DNA from: Endomychus coccineus
Lineage: Eukaryota; Arthropoda; Insecta; Coleoptera; Endomychidae
Assembly: GCA_958510875.1 (NCBI GenBank)
Contig: OY294069.1
Location: 161,137,111-161,201,110 of the forward strand
DNA: 64,000 nucleotides
Reading direction: 5' to 3'
Shown: positions 1-10,953 of the stretch, in pieces
Layout: the number at the start of each line of letters is the position of its first letter
How positions within the stretch are numbered: the stretch's first letter is position 1
Made by a program: the position numbers and the translations under genes
The notes under the pieces: model-generated
What the model saw: the letters and a program-made list of their open reading frames with translations, nothing else
What the model was told of the DNA's origin: nothing
The model's database searches: none

Positions 1-164
1 CCAGCGCGATTTGCTGAAGTTTCTCAATTTCGTTGTTATAATTTTTCTGGCTCTAAGGCACATTTTGATCTATAATTTGGTTTACTCTGATGACGGCTAC
101 TTTAATAGTATTTGTAGTGGATAAGGGTGATTATTTCTTATCAATATTGTTAAATTGTGTAATA

Positions 165-240
165 ATCGTCATTTATCAAGACTAAAGTTGAGGATACAAT
201 CTTATATGACTCAATTGTATCTACATAAAACATTCATAGC
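165..240 (-). mobile_element. Non-LTR retrotransposon 3' tail remnant
   Basis: Read on the minus strand, this stretch resembles the 3' end of the retroelement ending near 3190. Both carry a block like 'gactcaatt' next to 'gaggata' and 'gtcgag/gttgag'. It is therefore a second, inverted relic of the same family. The rest of 1-437 shows no gene, only AT-rich unique-looking sequence. Confidence 0.45.
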
Positions 241-437
241 AGGTGTAATAAGACTTATCAAAAATAATAATAAATAGTATTAATACTCGATACATAAGAT
301 AGAACAGTGAGTTAATAGAAACATGAATAATATGACCTTCATTAAATTACATCAACTGTTGAGAGCAGTGAATCATTGTTTTATACGAGTTTGCAAATGA
401 TGCTTCAATAGTGTCACAGCCCATCTTCAAATACTCT

Positions 438-1225
438 ACTTATAGTCCAGTAAATGAAGTACAAAATCGACCTGAATATTTTGATCTGTGAGGGCTCATT
501 TTCTTCGTAATGATGTCTAGAACGAAGTGCGGGGGTTTATTTTTCTGACTAATTGTTTATATTGTTAATAAACAATAATTAGTGTTAAACAAATGCGTGT
601 CTTAGAGCATTATAAGAAAAAATTAAAAAGTACAGGTTTTAAGCAAGTAATTGAATATTTTCAAGTGTTAAAGTAATAAACAAAGGTTCACAAAGCTCAC
701 ACAATGTTCATAAACAATTTGTTAATTAACAAATAAACGAAAAAATTAAATTAGGTCTGGTTATGCGATTTTGGACTCGATTTCGGATATTTTCAACTCG
801 ATGAGCACGAATTCGGTAATATAACAATTTATTGCCATTATTAAATCACCAAATTCGTGTTCATCAAGTTGAAAATATTCGAAATCGAGTCCAAAATCGC
901 ATAACCAGACCTAATTTCATTTTTTCGTTTATTTGTTAATTAACAAATTGTTTATGAAGATTGAGTGAGCTTTGTGAACCTTTGTTTATTACTTTAACAC
1001 TTGAAAATATTCAATTACTTGCTTAAAACCTGTATTTTTTAATTTTTTCTTATAATGCTCTGAGACACACATTTGTTTAACACTAATTATTGTTTATTAA
1101 CTATATAAACAATTAGTCAGAAAAATAAACCCCCGCACTTTGTTCTAGACATCATTACAGATCAAAATCGGCTCATAAGAAAAAAATTTAAATATTAATA
1201 CCTTTATTTACTGGACTATTATTAC
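438..1225. repeat. Long near-perfect palindrome (fold-back element)
   Basis: The segment 509-1158 is an inverted repeat with arms of roughly 310 bp that meet near 833. The arm starting 'gtaatgatgtctaga' at 509 is matched by its complement ending at 1158. Weaker pairing continues outwards to about 438 and 1225 through 'tagtccagtaaat' and 'atttactggacta', with small unpaired insertions. There is no coding content in the arms. This is the structure of a fold-back or hairpin MITE. The arms differ at only scattered positions, which suggests recent origin or gene conversion. Confidence 0.85.
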
Positions 1226-1294
1226 AAATATGTTGCCTCCGTAGCATCTTCAAACAAATATTACAAAGTACTTTGTACTAGAGATTTAGAGGTT

Positions 1295-1660
1295 TTGGGC
1301 GTAGAGTTTTCATTATCTAGTACACATAATAACGATAACATCCAAAATATAGCAACTTATATTATTCAAACTCAATTTCCAGGAGATAAATTTGTGAACT
1401 CTGAAGTTCCAATAGTCAAGTCTATCAAACAGAAATCAATTATTATATCATTTTTACACGTGCAAATAAAGAATATGTCAGAATACAGACGAGCACCACA
1501 TCTTACGTATCTAAAACCGCTAACGTGATCAATGGTGTTCCGCAGGGTACCATTATCTGGCCTTTATTGTTCATGATATTTATCAATAATCAAATATATT
1601 GTATGGGAAATTTGAATTTCCTTTCATTTATGCAGATGACATAAACATATCAGTGAACTC
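1295..1660 (+). pseudogene. Non-LTR reverse transcriptase fragment, frameshifted
   Basis: The segment 1534-1548 encodes GVPQG, followed by a hydrophobic WPLLFMIFIN-like run; 1629-1640 encodes YADD in a different frame. These are the two diagnostic blocks of the reverse transcriptase palm. A frameshift and stops separate them, so the gene is dead. The short open frame before them (1295-1528) is probably the degenerate upstream part of the same protein. The clade cannot be fixed, but spacing and wording fit Jockey/CR1-type elements. Confidence 0.7.
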
Positions 1661-2179
1661 AGCAGTCATCTAAACAAAGCATATTAGTCTATTAGAGTCT
1701 TGTGCAAATATCTTGACACTGAAACAGCTAAAACCGCTTATTTTGGTTATTTATATCCTCATCTGAAGTATGGGATCTTATTTTGGGAACACAGCCCACA
1801 TGTTCAAATTTAAATAAAAAACAAAATTATTACTTCGGTAGATAAGAATTTTGTTTTTTATTATACTAAAACAAACCAACATCTTAATCCGACTGTGATA
1901 ACCACTCTGGTAGTGGCGAGAGGTCTACAGAGTTTAACTTGATGCTGCAATTCTTAATTAATTTCATCAAGTATTTTCCAGCTTTATGCTTTTATGTTTG
2001 TAGTTGCCATATATATAATTTCAACATTTTAGCAATGATGTTATATTTGGAAGGTAGGTGCGCCTCCTAGCGAAATTGGAACACTATGGTTTCCGTGGTG
2101 AATTATTGGGGTGGATATCAGCTTTTCCTCCTGATAGTAAGTTCAGAGTAAAAATTAGTCCAAGTTTTTCACAATATGT
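1661..2179. other. No gene seen
   Basis: This AT-rich stretch lies between two reverse transcriptase relics. I see no open frame, RNA gene or clear repeat. It may be decayed retroelement sequence. Confidence 0.4.
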
Positions 2180-3209
2180 AGATGTAGTGGCGAACCTCAA
2201 AGATCTGTGATAGGCCCATTATTATTCTTAATTTATGTTTCCGATAATCCAGGATTAGTTTCCTCTACATGTTCGCAATATGCAGACGATATCAAGTTGT
2301 ATACGAACCCTCTTTCACATCACCATTCGCTTCAACGTGATTTGGACATCATTTTGGAATGGTGTCATTTATGGCTGATACCATTAAATACGAGCAAATG
2401 CACTGTACTTCACATTAGAACCATCAATCCACATATTTCCTACCATTTTAATGGGTTGCAGTTAAGCTCGGTTACTTCACAGAAATACCTAGGTATCACC
2501 ATGTCTAATAACCTCACGTAGTCACGCCACATTGAAGTTTTTTCCAATCTGTCAGTGCAAACATCATGCTTTCTTTATAAACTTCATGAGACCTATAATT
2601 GAATTTGGTTCTTCGGTGTGGTGGCCAATGCTTGCGCGCGATAAAATTTGATCAAATCAGTGCAGAGAAGAGCTACGAGAATGGAACTATTCGTCCGGAT
2701 TACCAGCAACGTTTGGGATTGTTTAAAATTCCTAAAGCAGAAGATAGACTTAGGCGTGGTGATCTAATCACAACGTATAGAATCCTTCATAATACATTTT
2801 CTGTTAATCTCTGTGATATATTTAACATTAATGCGGACCCGCGTTTACGTGGTCAGTCTTTCAAATTAAGGCATGCAAATTATAAAACCTCCTGTAGGCA
2901 ACATTTTATTTGCAATAGAGTATTTGGTGTATGGAATGCATTGAACTCTGACACTGTTGAATCATCTTCCGTTAACCCATTTAGAAATCATATTGATCCT
3001 TTGCTATTCAGAAGTTGATGTAGTCCAATTTAGGTCTTATTATAAATTCATTTTTCTATTTGCTATTGTATTTTGTAATATTGATATTATTTAGTATTTT
3101 TCTGAAATAAGTGTTATTTAGCTTCTACAAATGTTATTATGTTTAATTGAGTCACATAGGATTTTATCCTCGACTCTTATCCTAATGAATAATAATAATA
3201 ATAATAATA
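2180..3209 (+). pseudogene. CR1/Jockey-like retrotransposon 3' half
   Basis: Translation gives a degenerate GEPQRSVIGPLLFLIYV block, then QYADDIKLY (YADD at 2279-2290), a W..WL.PLN..KC thumb-proximal region and KYLGI. After frameshifts near 2521-2600, the frame 2599-3018 holds a typical C-terminal domain with RLRRGDLITTY, LRGQSFKLR and RVFGVWNAL. The stop at about 3018 is followed by a 3' UTR ending in 'cctaatg' and an (AAT)n tail at 3185-3209, the usual 3' end of CR1-like insect elements. The 5' half, with the endonuclease, is missing, as expected of a 5'-truncated insertion. Confidence 0.85.
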
Positions 3210-3349
3210 GGTGATTCCAGATTATTTCAGTTATTTCAGTTGCCTTCTTAAACGTCCAAATTGCAAACTTGTGAATATTGTTATTACATGATATTATGAA
3301 TAATACTCTAATTTAGTGTAAAGTGCCAATTCGTATGTGTATACCATAT

Positions 3350-3402
3350 TTTCAGCTTGAAGAAGGCCAAAAAATACATATGGTCGAAACGTCGCTGAAC
3401 AG
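3350..3402 (+). other. Decayed hammerhead-like motif
   Basis: A stem TTCAGC/GCTGAA encloses TTGAAGA, a GGCC/GGTC helix and GAAACGTC. This has the layout of a hammerhead ribozyme, but the core is mutated (CTGATGA has become TTGAAGA) and helix III has no loop. It is probably the relic of a Penelope-like or related element end, and is unlikely to be active. Confidence 0.4.
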
Positions 3403-4229
3403 ATAACAAGATCTTCTTTATGCTGTCCTATTCCTGCTTATTTTTTATTGTTGTATTTTTATCATTGAAAATATGAGTCTTTATGGTCCGATTATAGAGC
3501 TCACTATGTGTTACATTTAACTTAATTCCAAATTCAAGAAAAATTGTTTCCACCGATGTTGAATTATAATCGGAAAATGTCGTAACAAAATATATTAAGC
3601 GGGACAACTGTTCTGAAAACAAGTAGTAGTTGATGTAATTGTGTCTAAAAGATGCCACAATTCAAGATCCGTGGATGAAATAATCCCACTGCAATTTCAA
3701 TTCCTATTATTTTCTATAGGACGGGAGCACAGATGTTGCCTCGGTCGTAAAATCTAATAAATTATTCAACATATCGTTCTCAACAGTTTAAAATAAATGG
3801 ATTCAGCTCCTTACAGCAATGTATAAGCTCATATACGTGAAAACGTTTCATTGTTTGGATGTGTGGAATGAGCTTTAAAAATTGTTTACACGCGTTTCTA
3901 CTTATTCCAATATTTATAATCCTGCTGAGCCGTATCATGGAATTTGATGTTTCTTAGCACACTACGGTTTCATTCTGGTACGTTTCATTCAAGACTGCAA
4001 TATCGATAATGGCATACAACTGTAATTATTATAATCAATCAATCTTATAATTAATCTTAAATAGGGACATTATGTAAATCTGAAACATTAAGGCGAATGC
4101 GCCAGGATTCACTTGATGATTAATGATCCTCATTCATTAATTATAATTTAGAGGCAATATAGATACCTTATAAATATCTAATTTATATTATAATTCATAT
4201 AGCAGCTATTATTTCATCTCCTGATAATT
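3403..4229. other. No gene seen
   Basis: AT-rich sequence without a supportable gene. The open frame at 3658-3428 on the minus strand has no recognisable motif and is most likely chance. Confidence 0.4.
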
Positions 4230-5330
4230 GTCTCCTGAAAATGTCTTTCGTTAACACGCAATTAGGCGCATTCTGGTTGAATCTCCATACCAAAAAGGCT
4301 ATGAGTTCAAACGGAATACCACCCATTATTTTCAAGGAATGTGCACTAGAATGAACATCAGCAGGTTATTCACCCTTTCATTCAAACTTGGTGGGTTTCC
4401 TTCCAGCTGGAAGACAGCTAGTGCCCAACCAATTTCAAAAAAGGAAAGCAAACCCTTCCTAATAATTATAGAACCATTGCACTTCCATCTGTGATATCTA
4501 AACTAATGGAGGAAGGAATCAAAGTCTAGCTCATCCAATAACTAGAAAGCTCCAAAATCATGAATGACCTGCAATATGGCTTTCGTCAACATCAACAGGA
4601 AACCTGCCTGCCTATGTAACGTCTATTGAAAATATGGGGAACTCTAGCTGTAATATTGGATGCCTCCAAATCATTCAACAGAGTCTGGCACCAAGCCCAT
4701 CTTGGGAACTTCCGCCACTTCAAATTTGTCTTTTACTATTGAATTTTCTCCAAGATACTGAAGCTACTGGTGTTCAACGGGGATCAGTCTTGGCACCAAC
4801 TTGGTTTCTGCTTTCGCTTTATCAAACTGCGTAGGGGGTCTCGCCCTTCTGAGCCAACTGAATAAAGAGTGGTCTAAGCTGTGGCGAAAATCACCACGCA
4901 TGAGGCAGGCCAAGCTCTTCATCAAAGAGTCTGTGCCTAGGCTCTCAAAGAAAATCCTTTCTCTGAACAGAGAGATGGACTGGAATCCTAACCGGTCACT
5001 GTCGTCTTAACACAAACATCTCCACACTATGGGCACCATAGATGACCCAATATGTAGGAAATGCAGAGAGGTGGAAGAAAATTGCCTCTCACATCCTGTT
5101 GGAATGTCCAGCATTAGCATCCCTCAGGTACCGATACTTCGGAGAATCAAAACTGCTCCCAGAAGAAGTTATGAAAGCCAGCATTGGCAATATTCTGGGT
5201 TTCTGGCGGACCACAAACCTGCTAGAATAGAATAGGCTTCTGACCACGGGGCGCACAATGGGCCCAACTAAGTGCCTAAGTGCATCAGGGGGCTGAGCCC
5301 CCTCCCCTCAAATGATGATGATCTTTATCG
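4230..5330 (+). pseudogene. Non-LTR retrotransposon with RNase H-type C-terminus, decayed
   Basis: Broken frames carry recognisable reverse transcriptase pieces: a SSNGIPP block, then RPIALPSVISKLME-like sequence and NDLQYGFRQHQQET (about 4300-4610). The C-terminal end follows (about 4990-5230), with cysteine-rich DDPICRKCREVEE, a HILLECPAL block and ILGFWRTTNLLE before a stop. Such ends follow the RNase H domain in I/R1/Jockey-like elements. The 3' UTR includes a GC-rich 'gggggctgagccccc' hairpin near 5290. Multiple stops and frameshifts make it a pseudogene. The catalytic YADD is not visible, so an internal deletion is likely. Confidence 0.75.
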
Positions 5331-5789
5331 CATTAAATTCAATTAAAAACATCTACGTCGCAACACCCAACAAAACAAAAATAATTGAAATCATATATCA
5401 TAATAAGTAGTCTAGATGCAAAATTTACTTACGCCAAAGTAGCTACAATGTTAAACAGATATGTTAAAAATTTTTGACCAAGATAGAAAAGGTATGTGCT
5501 GTACCAATATTACTAATTCGTATCAGCTTCCTACATATGCACAATTTTAAACATTGTAAAGAGGTACGTAGAAATTTGCAAGCGTTTATGTAATTAAATT
5601 TGTATAAATTTGGCTCAATGTTTGTACATCGGTTCTACTATTTAGCGACTTATTATCACATTTTATCTGAATCATTTCCAAGTTAACTCTTCAGCTAAAG
5701 TATTCAAATTGTTATAATCTAACTGATATTTCTAATCAACAAAAGTTTAACAAGGCAGTGGTATTTTCTAAGATTTTGTTTTTGCTGCT
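5331..5789. other. No gene seen
   Basis: AT-rich spacer between two retroelement relics, with no feature I can support. Confidence 0.4.
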
Positions 5790-6004
5790 AGGTATACTTA
5801 TGGCCGGCCATACATTCTTTTTTGTAAATATTGGTTAGAGATTCTTGTATGAGGCTCATCGTATTCTAAGCAATTTAATTTATATACCATGTGGGTTTGT
5901 TCATCTTTAGGTATTAATGGTTTAGGATTTGAAAAATATTCACCAACACTGTTGGTAGGTTTATGCGCATCGTTTATATCATACTTTTTTTCAACATTTC
6001 TCAA
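5790..6004 (-). pseudogene. Penelope-like element GIY-YIG fragment
   Basis: The minus-strand frame contains HKPTNSVGEYFSNPKP, then HMVYKLNC and, after a decayed stretch, NQYLQKRMYG. This matches the start of a GIY-YIG endonuclease domain of Penelope-like elements (VYK..C ... YIG.T...L..R). The YIG itself is mutated. Only about 70 residues remain. Confidence 0.55.
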
Positions 6005-6873
6005 TTTTCTCTGAAGTCTCCGGAATATATGTGAAGTTCACAGATATCTACAATTTTTTATAAATAACTTATGATATATTCTATCACAGATCTATCGAAC
6101 ACACAAGTGCCTCACTCTGCAGATAACATTTTAGAATTAATTGTTTATCATATGTACGTAATTACTATGTAATAATGATACAGGATATTGTAATCAATAT
6201 CTAAATTTACTTCATCATCTAAGATAATTTGTTGGCAGCTCAAAAATATTTGTATATTCACTCAAAATTAGCCTGGAAATCAAATCAATAAATGTTACAT
6301 ATATGAGGGCCAGGTGAAAGAACTGATGTATCGTGTCGATACGGTTAAAATAAAAGAATAATTTCCGAGAAGTATCATAAATCTCTGAGGAAACCGGCAA
6401 AGCTTCTGTATCCTCAATCGCTACAATGTGGGCATGCACATCCGTATCTTTTCTGAATGCATGAGAAATTCTTCCACCTAAACTTATTCATACATTCGTG
6501 AACATGATAATAATAACTAAATACGATATCGCGAATTCATTCTTCACTAATCTGAATGTATAAGCAATCTGTTATGTAAACGTTAACTGTCTTGTTGATG
6601 GGTTATATGTTGTCTGTGATAGATAGTCGGAACTGTGATAATCATCTATCAATCTATGGATCTGTCATGTAAATTGTACGTGATTATATTTGTTGTCAAA
6701 AACATCGAAATATATCGAATCCCTTTTACCCCGTTTGAGATTGAGTTTTGAAAAATACGTTCTTAGTGGATGCCTACGTCGTATAAGGAACATTTCTGCC
6801 AAGTTGCAAGTCGGTCCGCTTTATAGTTTCGAAGAATTCTTGATGAATGAGTCAGGACATGTTACTATATATG
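6005..6873. other. No gene seen
   Basis: AT-rich sequence. The open frames at 6439-6215 (-) and 6690-6917 (+) show no known motif. Nothing else can be supported. Confidence 0.4.
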
Positions 6874-7124
6874 TACAGTATGTCTCATTATTCATGTTAA
6901 CATCACCAAAAATCTAAGAAGGCCAGGAATTTGAATATATTAACATTTTTTATAAAAACGTTTTTCGGTTTGTCGTTTATGAGGTGTAATGAAAACGCGG
7001 CCTGCTATGAGTTTTTAAGTGGATGCGTTTTCTTGAAAACCACATAAGGCAATTTTTTATCGAAAAATTGACACCATAGGGTCAATCAAAATGGTCAAGT
7101 GTCAATTTTGATGAAAACATAACC

Positions 7125-9078
7125 TTTGGTTTTGGTTTGGTTTTGGTTTGGTTTTGGTTTGGTTTTGGTTTGGTTTTGGTTTGGTTTTGGTTTGGTTTTG
7201 GTTTGGTTTTGGTTTGGTTTTGGTTTGGTTTTGGTTTGGTTTTGGTTTGGTTTTGGTTTGGTTTTGGTTTGGTTTTGGTTTGGTTTTGGTTTGGTTTTGG
7301 TTTGGTTTTGGTTTGGTTTTGGTTTGGTTTTGGTTTGGTTTTGGTTTGGTTTTGGTTTGGTTTTGGTTTGGTTTTGGTTTGGTTTTGGTTTGGTTTTGGT
7401 TTGGTTTTGGTTTGGTTTTGGTTTGGTTTTGGTTTGGTTTTGGTTTGGTTTTGGTTTGGTTTTGGTTTGGTTTTGGTTTGGTTTTGGTTTGGTTTTGGTT
7501 TGGTTTTGGTTTTGGTTTTGGTTTGGTTTTGGTTTGGTTTTGGTTTGGTTTTGGTTTGGTTTTGGTTTGGTTTTGGTTTGGTTTTGGTTTGGTTTTGGTT
7601 TGGTTTTGGTTCGGTTTTGGTTTGGTTTTGGTTTGGTTTTGGTTTGGTTTTGGTTTGGTTTTGGTTTGGTTTTGGTTTGGTTTTGGTTTGGTTTTGGTTT
7701 GGTTTTGGTTTGGTTTTGGTTTGGTTTTGGTTTGGTTTTGGTTTGGTTTTGGTTTGGTTTTGGTTTGGTTTTGGTTTGGTTTTGGTTTGGTTTTGGTTTG
7801 GTTTTGGTTTGGTTTTGGTTTGGTTTTGGTTTGGTTTTGGTTTGGTTTTGGTTTGGTTTTGGTTTGGTTTTGGTTTGGTTTTGGTTTGGTTTTGGTTTGG
7901 TTTTGGTTTGGTTTTGGTTTGGTTTTGGTTTGGTTTTGGTTTGGTTTTGGTTTGGTTTTGGTTTTGGTTTGGTTTTGGTTTGGTTTTGGTTTGGTTTTGG
8001 TTTGGTTTTGGTTTGGTTTTGGTTAGGTTTTGGTTTGGTTTTGGTTTGGTTTTGGTTTGGTTTTGGTTTGGTTTTGGTTTGGTTTTGGTTTGGTTTTGGT
8101 TTGGTTTTGGTTTGGTTTTGGTTTGGTTTTGGTTTGGTTTTGGTTTGGTTTTGGTTTGGTTTTGGTTTGGTTTTGGTTTGGTTTTGGTTTGGTTTTGGTT
8201 TGGTTTTGGTTTGGTTTTGGTTTGGTTTTGGTTTGGTTTTGGTTTGGTTTTGGTTTTGGTTTTGGTTTGGTTTTGGTTTGGTTTTGGTTTGGTTTTGGTT
8301 TGGTTTTGGTTTGGTTTTGGTTTGGTTTTGGTTTGGTTTTGGTTTGGTTTTGGTTTGGTTTTGGTTTGGTTTTGGTTTGGTTTTGGTTTGGTTTTGGTTT
8401 GGTTTTGGTTTGGTTTTGGTTTGGTTTTGGTTTGGTTTTGGTTTGGTTTTGGTTTAGTTTTGGTTTGGTTTTGGTTTGGTTTTGGTTTTGGTTTTGGTTT
8501 GGTTTTGGTTTGGTTTTGGTTTGGTTTTGGTTTGGTTTTGGTTTGGTTTTGGTTTGGTTTTGGTTTGGTTTTGGTTTGGTTTTGGTTTGGTTTTGGTTTG
8601 GTTTTGGTTTGGTTTTGGTTTGGTTTTGGTTTGGTTTTGGTTTGGTTTTGGTTTGGTTTTGGTTTGGTTTTGGTTTGGTTTTGGTTTGGTTTTGGTTTGG
8701 TTTTGGTTTGGTTTTGGTTTGGTTTTGGTTTGGTTTTGGTTTGGTTTTGGTTTGGTTTTGGTTTGGTTTTGGTTTGGTTTTGGTTTGGTTTTGGTTTGGT
8801 TTTGGTTTGGTTTTGGTTTGGTTTTGGTTTGGTTTTGGTTTGGTTTTGGTTTGGTTTTGGTTTGGTTTTGGTTTGGTTTTGGTTTGGTTTTGGTTTGGTT
8901 TTGGTTTGGTTTTGGTTTGGTTTTGGTTTGCTTTTGGTTTGGTTTTGGTTTGGTTTTGGTTTGGTTTTGGTTTGGTTTTGGTTTGGTTTTGGTTTGGTTT
9001 TGGTTTTGGTTTGGTTTTGGTTTGGTTTTGGTTTGGTTTTGGTTTGGTTTTGGTTTGGTTTTGGTTTGGTTTTGGTTA
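7125..9078. repeat. 11-bp minisatellite, about 177 copies of TTTTGGTTTGG
   Basis: The unit TTTTGGTTTGG is repeated almost perfectly over 1.95 kb. Departures are occasional 6-bp insertions making TTTTGGTTTTGGTTTGG (for example near 7508, 7968, 8252, 8482 and 9001) and a few point changes (near 7611, 8024, 8455 and 8931). One strand has only G and T apart from these changes. Because 11 is not a multiple of three and the unit lacks stop codons, all three forward frames stay open, giving very long but meaningless peptides of period WFWFGFGLVLV. It is not the insect telomere repeat. Confidence 0.95.
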
Positions 9079-9079
9079 A

Positions 9080-9545
9080 CTATTTGGTATGCCCAAGGTG
9101 GCGCAATTTTCGAGGATGTGGATGGATGTCCCCAGATATTTTTCTTCTAACTTCCACTTAATAACGCTCCCATCCTGTTCGATGGTTTTGATGTTAGGAT
9201 TCCTTTTCCTTTTGAATGCAACTGAGGTAGTTTTTGTGGGGGTTGACGTTAAGTCCCATCGATTGGCACCATTCTTTAGTTCATTCAAAGCCTATGTCGC
9301 AGAGGATGCTCTCGAACTTACGTCTCGCGAATATGACTATGTCATCAGCATATCTCTGACAGAGTATGCCAAGATCGGTCTGATAGCAAAGGAGTCGGTC
9401 TACAATTAAGCTCCACATGAATGAGGACGCCCCCCCCCCTTGTGGGCATCGTCTTGTTGTACAAATGGAAATAGAGTCTTACCCTATTTTTGTCTCTGCT
9501 ATTCTGGTAGAGAGCTGTTGCGACAGCCACCTGGTTGTACTATCT
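9080..9545 (-). pseudogene. R1/Jockey-like reverse transcriptase fragment
   Basis: The minus strand shows, in order, CPQGG followed by MWSLIVDRLL, then QRYADDIVIFARRKFES (YADD near 9335), then, after a frameshift, ANRWDLTSTPTKTTSVAFKR and KYLGTSIHI. These are palm and thumb blocks of an R1/Jockey-type reverse transcriptase. A poly-C run at 9431-9440 disrupts the frame within the CPQGG region. The fragment abuts the minisatellite directly. Confidence 0.75.
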
Positions 9546-9940
9546 CCTTTCTCTTGACTATTTGGAAATTTATTGATATTCTGACTGTCATTTAGTTTTG
9601 AGTTCATAGCACCCTAGATGTATTTCATCTGTTTGATTTTTTCCTTTTCTTATAATTTACACATCCGTAGAAAATTAACCAATGGATATATTGGTACATG
9701 ACCATTTTGGTGGACGCAGAACAACTCAAGGGTTCTATTTTTTCTATAAAATAATGCAGCATGGTGATTTTCAAAAAACGCACCCTCTAAAAAATTTGTA
9801 GCAGGCCGAGTTTTCTTTGCACCTCATAATCGATACTAGGGAAATGATGAACATTCAGGAACATCCCTATAAAATATTACCATATTCCTTGGTCTACTTA
9901 GATTTTTCGGGTGTTTATATGAAAAATGAGACACACTGTA

Positions 9941-10953
9941 GATATATAATGATTAAATGAACTATAAAGTATTATATTTGTAAGGCAGATCACAGAGGAG
10001 CCACTCATGTGTCTGTTCTATTATCGACCCAGTGGATCGCAGCAGAACAATGAATCTTTTACAAGAAATAATCATAAATATTACTTATCCCAGCACGAAC
10101 AATATGTCAAACGAAAGTATCAATCATTTGTTCATGAACGAAAGAAAATAGAATATACTGCATTGGTCCGAACTTACATATCATATAAATATGTTCTTCA
10201 TTCTTTTCTGTGTATGCTTATTTCTTCGATCTGTTCATAATAGTATATTGGACGATCTGTGGAACTAACTTCATGTTACAATTTAGGGAATAAATCAAAT
10301 TACGAAGGTGTAGGTTAGCTTCATAAATATTTCATGCGCATGAGTTTGGCTGTTATAAATGTTTAAAGAACACTTCGTCTTGTGGAATAGGGAGGCAGGG
10401 GTATCAACCTCGAGGATATCCTAAAGGAATATTACACTTGAAGCGTATTCCCAAGCCTGTAATCCTTTTCACGTCAAAAGTATCCTCCATCTTGCCACTC
10501 TCGTCCCCTTAATACCTACATAAATCTACACTACTTTTCCAGCACGACAGATTCTTTTTGTTAACAGGACTGTTATTCATCAAGCATGAATTCTACTTAG
10601 AAATTCCCAGTTTAAAATTATAGTTTTCAGTTCAATGTTTTACTGTCCGAAAAATTCCCTCGAATTCACAATCATACAGAATTCAAATGACTTGTACGAT
10701 GTAGAAATGTTTTTTTGTTGCTTGAACCATTTTTTCTTGTAACTAAGTGAAAGGCAATCATCGGCTTTTATTTAATTGAACTGGAGCACTGGTTTACACT
10801 CGTTCGCTTGAAATTTCCTCCCAACTATTCAATTCGTTATTTTCCGCTGGAATAATGGAAACTTGTTCATCTCCTTGATCTGATGATGGTAGATCCACTG
10901 GTATATCGGCATCACTGTCGGCATCTTCACTATTATCAGCTTAGTTTCAAAGG
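9941..10953. other. No gene seen
   Basis: AT-rich sequence. The 77-codon frame at 10007-10240 (+) has no recognisable domain. Nothing else can be supported. Confidence 0.4.

Larger units (their letters stand above)
6874..9940. mobile_element. 3-kb terminal-inverted-repeat element holding a minisatellite
   Basis: The left end (6874, 'tacagtatgtctcatt') is the inverse complement of the right end (9940, '...aatgagacacactgta'). Imperfect inverted similarity runs inwards for about 240 bp on each side, to about 7115 and 9705, through shared blocks such as 'cggcctgcta', 'tatgaggtg' and 'aaaatggtca'. Between the arms lie the 11-bp minisatellite (7125-9078) and a reverse transcriptase relic (9080-9545). 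No transposase was found, so it is a non-autonomous DNA element or fold-back. The reverse transcriptase piece is a later or captured insertion. Confidence 0.65.

Noticed and set aside
7125..9078. Interstitial telomere repeat
   Set aside because: The unit TTTTGGTTTGG differs from the insect TTAGG and beetle TCAGG types and has no link to chromosome ends here.
7126..9161. Open frames of up to 674 codons in all three forward frames
   Set aside because: They are produced by a stop-free 11-bp minisatellite; the same peptide period appears in each frame, and there is no start context, domain or exon structure.
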